Assembly (NCBI GenBank): GCA_964420405.1
Contig: CAYQTL010000035.1
Span: 1-42,047, forward strand
Reading direction: 5' to 3'
Origin: CAYQTL01 sp964420405
GTDB lineage: Bacteria; Acidobacteriota; Thermoanaerobaculia; Thermoanaerobaculales; Sulfomarinibacteraceae
DNA length: 42,047 nucleotides
Made by a program: the position numbers and the translations under genes. The notes under the pieces are model-generated. The model saw only the letters and a list, made by a program, of their open reading frames with translations. It did not search any database and was not told the DNA's origin. Positions 7,582 to 14,082 of this stretch are shown here, in pieces. Numbering within the stretch: position 1 is the first letter of the stretch; each line of letters opens with the position of its first letter.

Positions 7582-8444
7582 TAGCGCGAGCCGGGATCGG
7601 GCCCGGGCTGGTCCTGACCAGCCCGGGCCCGATCCCGGCTCGCGTCGTGCATCTCCGCCCGCAGCAGCCGGATCTCGTCCGCCAACGCCTCCACCCGCTC
7701 CTCGAGCGGCTCCGTGTTGTCCATCATCATCTGGTCGACGAACACCGCGTTGGCGAGCGACAGCCCGAGGATCCCCCCGAGCACCACCGCGAGGGAGAAG
7801 AACAGGCGGGCGCCCACCGCCACGGTGCGGGGGCTCTCGATCCGGCCGTCGGAGGCGGCCCGCTCACCGAGCTCCTCGGGGATCTCGTGCCAGCCCTCGA
7901 CGGTGAAGACCTGGAAGATCGAGTAGCTCGACCGGAGGGGATCGCCGAATCTCTCCGGGTCCAGCTCCCGGAACAGAAGCGTCGCACCCATGGCGAGGAT
8001 GAGGTTGGCCAGCAGGAGCGCCAGGAACACCCCCACCGATGCCTTGAGGGCGCGGCGGATACCGAGCACGAGGTGGTCGAGGTTGGGGATGAACCGCAAC
8101 ACCCGGAACAGCCGGAACAGCCGCCCGAGGCGCAGCACCAGCACGAAGGCGAAGTCGTGCAGCGGCATCACCGGGCTCAGCAGCACCGGCAGGCTGACGA
8201 GGACCACCGCCAGGTCGAACCGGTTCCAGCTCGAAGCCCAGTACCCCCGCCAGCCGTGGCGACCGATCTTGAGCCACGCTTCCAGCAGGAAGAACACCAC
8301 GCACGCGTAGTCGAGCCAGAACCAGACCGAGCGCACGCTGGCTCCCTGCGGCGCCATCTCGTAGCCGATCAGAGCGATCGTGTTGAGCAGGATCACCGCC
8401 ATCACCAGGCGGTCCGAGATCAGCAGCTGGACCAGGCGTCGCAT
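7581..8444 (-). CDS. Voltage-gated ion transport protein (six-TM channel subunit)
   Basis: This 287-residue protein has the single-repeat channel architecture: S1 (about 11-28), S2 (42-58), S3 (75-95), an S4 with arginines every third position (RLGRLFRLFRVLRF, about 105-120), S5, pore loop and S6. It should assemble as a tetramer in the inner membrane. The pore reads FTVEGWHEIP, matching the TxExW pattern of bacterial sodium channels (NaChBac has TLESW) rather than the TVGYG of potassium channels. This suggests sodium or calcium selectivity, but that is inference. A coiled-coil-like tail (EPLEERVEALADEIRLL) follows S6, as in NavBac channels. The last 20 residues come from a perfect palindrome. 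An in-frame GTG 18 bases upstream is an alternative start. Confidence 0.88.
   Translation of the reverse strand: MRRLVQLLISDRLVMAVILLNTIALIGYEMAPQGASVRSVWFWLDYACVVFFLLEAWLKIGRHGWRGYWASSWNRFDLAVVLVSLPVLLSPVMPLHDFAFVLVLRLGRLFRLFRVLRFIPNLDHLVLGIRRALKASVGVFLALLLANLILAMGATLLFRELDPERFGDPLRSSYSIFQVFTVEGWHEIPEELGERAASDGRIESPRTVAVGARLFFSLAVVLGGILGLSLANAVFVDQMMMDNTEPLEERVEALADEIRLLRAEMHDASRDRARAGQDQPGPDPGSR
7585..7644. repeat. Perfect 29-bp inverted repeat inside the 3' end of the channel gene
   Basis: The arms 7585-7613 and 7616-7644 are exact reverse complements separated by only two bases (CT). The structure begins just inside the stop codon of the minus-strand ion channel gene and encodes its last 20 or so residues. 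It would form an extremely stable hairpin in either transcript. Confidence 0.9.
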
Positions 8445-8489
8445 CGACGGCGTGCCCCCCACGCGAGAGGTCTCGCCGCACGCTAGCAC

Positions 8490-8650
8490 GATCTCCGTTC
8501 CGATCCCGATCCCGATCCCGACGAGATGATCCCGCGGCCGCGTCCGTGCCCTCGCCCGTGTCCGATGCAGCGGCAGTGACAGTGACCCTGCCGCGGCCGC
8601 GTTACCCCCTCGTCGGAGTCGGGAACGGGATCGGGATCGGGATCGGAGCG
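8490..8650. repeat. Intergenic element C
   Basis: A GATCCC tract at 8502-8520 is followed by GACGAGATGATCCC, the core CCGATGCAGCGGCAGTGACA at about 8561-8580, and a closing GGGATC tract at about 8627-8647. The two tracts are inverted relative to each other, so the element has the look of a large imperfect stem-loop. It lies between the channel and nfuA genes. Confidence 0.7.
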
Positions 8651-8668
8651 GGCGCGCGGGAGCGCCCG

Positions 8669-9247
8669 CTATCGCGACGCGTAGTACGGGCTCTCGCCGG
8701 CGTCGTGGTCGGTGGAGTCGAGGATCCGCTTGATCTCGGGCACGTTGTCGAGGATCGCGGTCTCGATGCCCTGCTTGAGGGTGACGTGGGACATGCCGCA
8801 CCCCTGGCAGCCGCCGCCGAACTCGATGATGGCCGCGTCCCCCTCCACCGCCAGCAGGTCGACCCAACCGCCGTGGGACGCCACCGCCGGCGTGACCTTC
8901 TCGTCGAGCACCTGCTGGACCTTCGCGGCCACCGGGTCGTCCCAGCGCACCCCCGAGTTGGGGTTGTCGAACGTGAATCCGGCCCCCTTGAAGTCGGACG
9001 TGAAGTCGACGGTGGTGCCCTCCAGGCTCGCCACGCTGGCCGGATCCACGTAGACCTTGAACAGGTCCTGATCGACGACGCGGTCGTCCTCTCTGACCTC
9101 GTCCTCGAGAACCAGCGTCAGGTCGTAGCCGAACCGGTGGCGACCCTGGGGCCGCACCGCCACCCGGACGCCGACGCAGCCGTTCTCGGCCATCTCGATG
9201 TACTCGCGCACCTTCTCGCGCGCCTTGGATGTGAACTCGACGAGCAT
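8669..9247 (-). CDS. nfuA: Fe-S cluster carrier NfuA (IscA-like plus NifU C-terminal domain)
   Basis: This 192-residue cytoplasmic protein delivers 4Fe-4S clusters to target enzymes. Residues 1-95 form an A-type (HesB/IscA-like) domain starting MLVEFTSKAREKV. It appears degenerate, because the three IscA cysteines are not all present. Residues 110-180 form the NifU C-terminal domain with the CxxC motif GGGCQGCGMSHVTLKQGIE, which binds a cluster across a dimer. The length and domain order equal those of E. coli NfuA. GGAGG lies 6-8 bases before the ATG. A GC-rich inverted repeat (about 9261-9278) precedes the start. The ferredoxin-dependent oxidoreductase in this window is one possible client. 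Confidence 0.92.
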   Translation of the reverse strand: MLVEFTSKAREKVREYIEMAENGCVGVRVAVRPQGRHRFGYDLTLVLEDEVREDDRVVDQDLFKVYVDPASVASLEGTTVDFTSDFKGAGFTFDNPNSGVRWDDPVAAKVQQVLDEKVTPAVASHGGWVDLLAVEGDAAIIEFGGGCQGCGMSHVTLKQGIETAILDNVPEIKRILDSTDHDAGESPYYASR

Positions 9248-9405
9248 CGCTGCCTCCACCGGGCGGTGGCGACCGCCCTCGAGTGACAACGTCCTGAGCT
9301 CCCGCGCCGTTCCCGGCGAGCCCGACCGCCGCCGGGGGCTCGGCCACGTCCGCCGGGGGTCGGACCCTCTCGGGAGGCGGCACCTGCGGGAGCCGGGACC
9401 GTCGG

Positions 9406-12400
9406 TCAGCGCGTTCCGAGGGTCGCCTCGAGCTCGAGGCGCTCACCGTCCCGTTCGACGACCACCACCACCGCGTCGCCGGGCTGATGCCCCTTGAGAG
9501 CTTCCGAGTAGCGCCGCAGGTCGGTGATGTCTCCCCCGTCGAGACCGACGAGGACGTCGCCGGCCTCGATCCCCGCCGCCGCCGCCGCCGAGCCGGGAAC
9601 CACCGACTCCACCCGCACGCCGGGGCCGGCGAACGCGAAGTCCGGGACGGTGCCGAGGCTCGCGCGGCGGCTGCCACCGTGGCCGCGGGGCGTCGCCGAC
9701 GAACCCGCCTCGTCGATCGTCACCGTCAGCGGCTCGGTCCGCTCGGCGAGGTAGGCGATCGCCTCGCGGGTCGCCTCGGCGACCACGGCCATGCCGTCGG
9801 GGTCGAGGGTGTCGGCGGTGTCGGACGGCCGGTGGTAGTCGGCAGTCGGACCCGTGAAGAGCTGCACCCCCGGGATCCCCGCTTCGATGCAGGAGCGCTG
9901 GTCCGAGCTGTCGAGGGGCTCGGTCGAGATCTCGACCGGCGCGCCGGTGGTGTAGCCGACGCCCATGAACACGAACCGCCACTCGCGGGCCGAGCCCGCG
10001 TCAAGGACGTAGAGCTTCCCGTCCTTCAGCCTCCCGACGGTGTCGAGGGTGACGCACGCCGACGGCTCGACCGCGTCGCCCATCGTCTCGAGCAGGTGGC
10101 GCGACCCGAGCCGGCCCGCTTCCTCGCCGGTGACGACCGCCACCAGCACCGGCCGCGCTCGCGGCGGCTCGGCGGCGAGCGCACGGGCGACCGCCAGCAC
10201 CACCGCGACGCCGGACGCGTTGTCGTCCGCGCCCGGGTGCACCTGCCCCTCGAAGCCCGCACGGACATCGGGCCAGCCGCGGCCGAGGTGGTCGAGGTGG
10301 GCCATCAGCACCACCGGCGCGTTGGCGAAGGCGGGATCGGCACCCGGGATGCGTCCGACGAGGTTGCGCAGCGTCATCTCGCGTTCGGGCTCGCCGCCGG
10401 TCCACGACCATCGCTGTCGGTAGCCGATCTCGCCGGCGGGCTCGAGGCCGGCCGCGCGCATCCAGCCCTCGACGATCGCGGTCGCCCGCTCGAGGCCGTC
10501 GCTGCCGAGACCGCGACCTTCGAGCGCCGGGTCGGCGAGCTCCGACGCCCTGCCGAGCAGCTCCTCGCCGTCGAACAGGGGCGGCAGCTCGGCCAGCGGC
10601 GGGCGCTCGGGCAGCACCAGGGCCGGCATCGGCTCGCCGTCCTCGGTGAGGTCGGCCACCAGCGGCGACGCGAGGGGGCGCCACATGCCCTTGGCGACGT
10701 TCTCGGGCTCCGTCCCGCGAAATCCGAGGTACGAGTACTTGGTGTAGTGGGGCAGCTTGCGGGCGAGGCCGGCGATCGCCTCCACCGGCTCGGCGGCGAC
10801 CCATCCCACGGCGTCGGCGGGGTCGGCCGCGCCCCTGGCCACCAGCACCAGCGAGTGCCCTGCGCGAGGCAGCGACCGGCCGGGCAGGACGAGCTCGGCG
10901 TCGTCGAGGGACACGCCCTGGTCGCCGAGCCGCCCGGCGACATCGGCCGCGAACCGGTTGGCGGCGCCGAGGATCCACACCGCCCCGGCCGGGAGGGCGT
11001 CGAGCTCGGCGTCCAGCGCGGTCCGGGGCTCGGCCGGGGCGGCCCACGCTCCGGCCAGCGCGCGCCACTGTGCGAGCTCGGCCGCGCCGGCGTCTGCCGG
11101 CAGCACGAACAGGGGCCCGCCGGCGCCGAACACGGTCGACAACGCCGGTGGCACCTCCCGTGGGTCGAGGCGACGCATGACGTCGAACCTCGGGTCCACG
11201 TCGACCCGCAGCGGTCGCGCCGCCAGGCCGGTCGACAGCCGGCAGTCGCGGCGGCCGCAGGTGCCGACCTCCAGCCACACCGCCTCCTGCCCACCCTCGA
11301 CGGTGACCGCCACCGGCACGGTCAGCGGGAACGGCTCGCCCGGTTGCGACTGGCGGAGGGTGAGGTCGAGGCTCCAGGGGTTGGCCTCGTCCGCCGTCCG
11401 CGACGCCCGTACCTGGGCGATCTCCAACCGCGGCGCCCCGGCTCGGGTGGTCCACGCCTCGACGAACGGACCCCAGTCGGCCCCCGTCTGCTCGTTGAAG
11501 GCGGCCACCAGATCCGACCACGACGTCCGCCGGAAGGTGTTGTCGCGGGCGAACCGGCGGAGGGCCTCCAGGTACCGCTCGTCGCCCACCGCCCGGCGCA
11601 GCATGTGGTGAACCATGAGGCTCTTGCCGTAGCCCACCGCCTCCGAGGCCGCCGACCGGCGGGAGGTGAACTCCACCAGCGGGACGTCGACGCCGGAGGA
11701 CACGAAGTCCGTGTACTTCTGCAACGTGGTGCGCCGGTACAGCGCGCCCTCGCCCCGCTGCTCGGCGAACAGGTGGTCGGCACCGTAGGCGGTCAGGCCC
11801 TCGCACCAGTTGCCGCTGTCGTAGTCCACGTAGACCGAGTTGCCCCACCAGTTGTGGAGCAGCTCGTGGGGGTACGACGAGGTCAGGATCCACGGGAAGC
11901 GGATGATCTTCGGGCCGAGCAGGGTGAATCCGGGCATCCCGTAGCCCGTCTCCCAGAAGTTCTCGACCAGTGCGAAGGAGGCGTAGGGGTAGTCCGTCAC
12001 CATCCCCTCGTACAGCTCGAGGTAGCGGCCGGTCGCCTCCAGGTAGCGGGCCGCCAGAGCCGCGTCGTCCTCGCGCAGGAACACGAGCGCCTCGACGTCG
12101 CCGAAGGTCTCCGCGTACTCGTGCCACGGCCCGGCGACGAGGTAGACCTCCTCGGTCGGATGCTCGAGCTCCCACAGGACGGTGCGGATGCCGCCCGGCC
12201 CCTGCCGGACCTCGGCCCGCCGACCCTGGCTGACGACGGTCCACGGCGCCTCGAGGCCCGTCACCCGCATGCGGAACGTCATCAGCCGGTCGTCGAAGGT
12301 GGGCACCCAGAAGCTCGCCCCGGCGAGGAACGCGCCGCGCTCGTCGACGATCCCGGGAGTCTCCGAGAACGAGCGCTGGTACTCCTCCCCCGCCCGCTCC

Positions 12401-12804
12401 AGCTCGTGGTGGATCGGTCCCTCGTAGAGAAGCATCGCCGGCCAGCGGGGCGGATCGGACTCCGGCACCAGCCGGTACCCCTCCAGCGGCACGCCCTCGG
12501 CGACCGTCTCGGTGGTCGCGTTGAGACCGAGGAGCTCGCCGTCCGGCTCGCCCGGGACCCGCTCGAGACGCCAGCGGTCGCCCACGACCTCGGGCTGCAG
12601 GCCGGCGTGCAGCACGAACCGGTACCCGCCAGCGTCGTCCGTCGCGACACCGTCGAGCGTCAGGCGGTCCACCACCTCGACGCGGTGCGCCTCCGGCTGC
12701 AGCCGCACCGTCAGGTCGTGGTGCACCGGCGCCGCCGCGCGGACCTCGATCACCGCCGTCGCCGCCACCACCATCGCGAGACCCGGGATCAGTCTCCGCC
12801 TCAT
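9406..12804 (-). CDS. Exported M1-like/M28 double metallopeptidase with C-terminal PDZ domain
   Basis: This 1132-residue protein has a signal peptide (1-24). The first half resembles M1 aminopeptidases: ETGYGMPGF near 285-293 occupies the GxMEN position, and HELLHNWWGN at 313-322 gives the zinc-binding HExxH. The third ligand Glu lies in NWCEGL at about 335, 17 residues after the motif (one fewer than usual). The second half is an M28 aminopeptidase with MAHLDHLG (about 833), PGADDNASG (855), TGEEAGR (891), DTVGR and DYHRPSDT (988), which are the two-zinc ligands and catalytic Glu. A PDZ domain (about 1055-1132) ends the protein. It is probably a periplasmic or outer-surface peptide scavenger. 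GGAGG precedes the ATG, and a TACAAT at 12823-12828 may be its -10 box. Confidence 0.9.
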   Translation of the reverse strand: MRRRLIPGLAMVVAATAVIEVRAAAPVHHDLTVRLQPEAHRVEVVDRLTLDGVATDDAGGYRFVLHAGLQPEVVGDRWRLERVPGEPDGELLGLNATTETVAEGVPLEGYRLVPESDPPRWPAMLLYEGPIHHELERAGEEYQRSFSETPGIVDERGAFLAGASFWVPTFDDRLMTFRMRVTGLEAPWTVVSQGRRAEVRQGPGGIRTVLWELEHPTEEVYLVAGPWHEYAETFGDVEALVFLREDDAALAARYLEATGRYLELYEGMVTDYPYASFALVENFWETGYGMPGFTLLGPKIIRFPWILTSSYPHELLHNWWGNSVYVDYDSGNWCEGLTAYGADHLFAEQRGEGALYRRTTLQKYTDFVSSGVDVPLVEFTSRRSAASEAVGYGKSLMVHHMLRRAVGDERYLEALRRFARDNTFRRTSWSDLVAAFNEQTGADWGPFVEAWTTRAGAPRLEIAQVRASRTADEANPWSLDLTLRQSQPGEPFPLTVPVAVTVEGGQEAVWLEVGTCGRRDCRLSTGLAARPLRVDVDPRFDVMRRLDPREVPPALSTVFGAGGPLFVLPADAGAAELAQWRALAGAWAAPAEPRTALDAELDALPAGAVWILGAANRFAADVAGRLGDQGVSLDDAELVLPGRSLPRAGHSLVLVARGAADPADAVGWVAAEPVEAIAGLARKLPHYTKYSYLGFRGTEPENVAKGMWRPLASPLVADLTEDGEPMPALVLPERPPLAELPPLFDGEELLGRASELADPALEGRGLGSDGLERATAIVEGWMRAAGLEPAGEIGYRQRWSWTGGEPEREMTLRNLVGRIPGADPAFANAPVVLMAHLDHLGRGWPDVRAGFEGQVHPGADDNASGVAVVLAVARALAAEPPRARPVLVAVVTGEEAGRLGSRHLLETMGDAVEPSACVTLDTVGRLKDGKLYVLDAGSAREWRFVFMGVGYTTGAPVEISTEPLDSSDQRSCIEAGIPGVQLFTGPTADYHRPSDTADTLDPDGMAVVAEATREAIAYLAERTEPLTVTIDEAGSSATPRGHGGSRRASLGTVPDFAFAGPGVRVESVVPGSAAAAAGIEAGDVLVGLDGGDITDLRRYSEALKGHQPGDAVVVVVERDGERLELEATLGTR

Positions 12805-13114
12805 CGTCGCCTCCGGTCCGCGATTGTAGCCGCGCCCGCCCCGTACGACCCCGCTCCCCGCTTTCGCTCCGTTCCCGATCCCGATCCCGATCCCGATCCC
12901 GATCCCGACGAGATGGTCCCGCGCCCGTGTCCCATGCAACGGCACCGGCAGGGACCACGGCAGGGCGGCTCGCGACCGGGTCGCGGGGGTCTCCAGAGGA
13001 TCGAGCCCGCGTGACCACTCCCGGGGCGATCGGCGGAATGCGTCCGAGGAGAGCCGCAGTTGGCCACCCTGGTACCATCTCCGCGGTACCGGATCCCGCA
13101 CGAAAGGCCCAGCC
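12805..13114. repeat. Divergent spacer with intergenic element D
   Basis: The spacer separates divergent genes. It contains a long GATCCC tract (about 12873-12908) followed by GACGAGATGGTCCC and a degenerate core CCCATGCAACGGCACCGGCA to about 12965. No closing GGGATC tract is seen, so the copy looks truncated. GGTACCATCT at 13071-13080 is a possible -10 region for the flavin reductase gene, and a second GGTACC at 13085-13090 makes a small inverted repeat with it. Confidence 0.65.
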
Positions 13115-13660
13115 ATGATCGTCGTCATCTCGGGCACCAACCGGCCCGGCTCGAACACCCTCCGGATCGCGCGCACGGCGGTCGCGACCCTCGAGGCCGC
13201 CGGTGAGCAGGTCGACCTGCTCGACCTCGCCGCGCTGCCGGCCGAGCTGTTCACCCCCGACGCCTACGCGACCAAGCCGGCCGCCTTCCAGGCGTACCAG
13301 CAGGCGATCGTCGAGGCGGACGGGATCCTGACGGTGGTCCCCGAGTACAACGGATCGTTCCCCGGCGTGCTCAAGTACTTCGTGGACATGCTTCGGTTCC
13401 CCGACAGCCTGTACGAGAAGCCGGCGGCGTTCGTCGGCCTGTCGGCCGGCCCCTGGGGCGCCCTGCGCGCGGTCGAGCAGCTCGAGATGGTGTTCCAGTA
13501 CCGCCACGCGCACCTGTACGGCCGGCGGTGCTTCCTGTCCGGGATCGGCGGCGCCCTCGACGGAGACGGCCGGCTGGCAGACGCCGAGCTGCGGCGGCGC
13601 CTCGAGGAGACCGTGCGCGGGTTCGCCACGTTCTGCCGCCGGCTCGCCGGTGATCCGTGA
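13115..13660 (+). CDS. NADPH-dependent FMN reductase family flavoprotein
   Basis: This 181-residue cytoplasmic flavodoxin-fold protein probably reduces flavin or small electrophilic substrates with NAD(P)H. The phosphate-binding loop is SGTNRPGSNTLRIA at residues 6-19. The flavin-contacting motif PEYNGSFPGVLKYFVDML near 76-93 is typical of the family (EYN(x)S(x)PG). An AAAGG sequence lies upstream of the ATG. The stop TGA overlaps the GTG of the DUF309 gene in a GTGA arrangement, so the two are translated together. The physiological substrate is not evident. Confidence 0.9.
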   Translation: MIVVISGTNRPGSNTLRIARTAVATLEAAGEQVDLLDLAALPAELFTPDAYATKPAAFQAYQQAIVEADGILTVVPEYNGSFPGVLKYFVDMLRFPDSLYEKPAAFVGLSAGPWGALRAVEQLEMVFQYRHAHLYGRRCFLSGIGGALDGDGRLADAELRRRLEETVRGFATFCRRLAGDP

Positions 13661-14082
13661 CGTCCGGCGACGACCGCCGGACGATCGACGAGGGCCTGCG
13701 GCTGCACAACCAGGGCCGCCACATGGAGGCCCACCATGCCCTCGAGGAGGCGTGGCGGAGCGCCTCCGGCGCGCGCCGGAGGCTGTTGCAGGGTCTGGTC
13801 CAGCTGACCGCAGCCGGCATCCACCTGGGTCGAGCACGGATCCGCCCCGCCGTGACGCTGCTCGACCGGGCTGTCGCGAACCTGGAGGAGGCGCAGCTCG
13901 CCGGCGACACTGTCGCACCGCCGGTGGACGTGGCCCGGCTGCTCACCGGGATCCGGACCGCGAGGCGCCGGATCGCCGACGCCGCCCGGTCCGCCGCCGG
14001 GCCGGACGCGACCCTGCTGCCGCCCATGTACCCCCCGGCGGAGACCGGGAACCTCAGCCCCGACGGGCGGCGACCAGGGTGA
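13657..14082 (+). CDS. DUF309 family protein
   Basis: This 141-residue helical protein has the DUF309 signature: LHNQGRHMEAHHALEEAWR at residues 16-34, with the conserved HxxxEExW-like arrangement, then LLQGLVQLTAAGIHLGR. Family members are small, four-helix-like and of unknown function; histidine/glutamate placement suggests metal or ligand binding, which is inference. It starts with GTG overlapping the stop of the flavin reductase gene. Its 3' end overlaps the 3' end of the opposite-strand SpoIIE-type phosphatase gene by 29 bases (14054-14082). Confidence 0.85.
   Translation: MTSGDDRRTIDEGLRLHNQGRHMEAHHALEEAWRSASGARRRLLQGLVQLTAAGIHLGRARIRPAVTLLDRAVANLEEAQLAGDTVAPPVDVARLLTGIRTARRRIADAARSAAGPDATLLPPMYPPAETGNLSPDGRRPG

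Noticed and set aside
9487..13014. Very long antisense frame opposite the peptidase gene
   Set aside because: It mirrors the codon pattern of a gene with two intact zinc-peptidase domains and shows no domain of its own.
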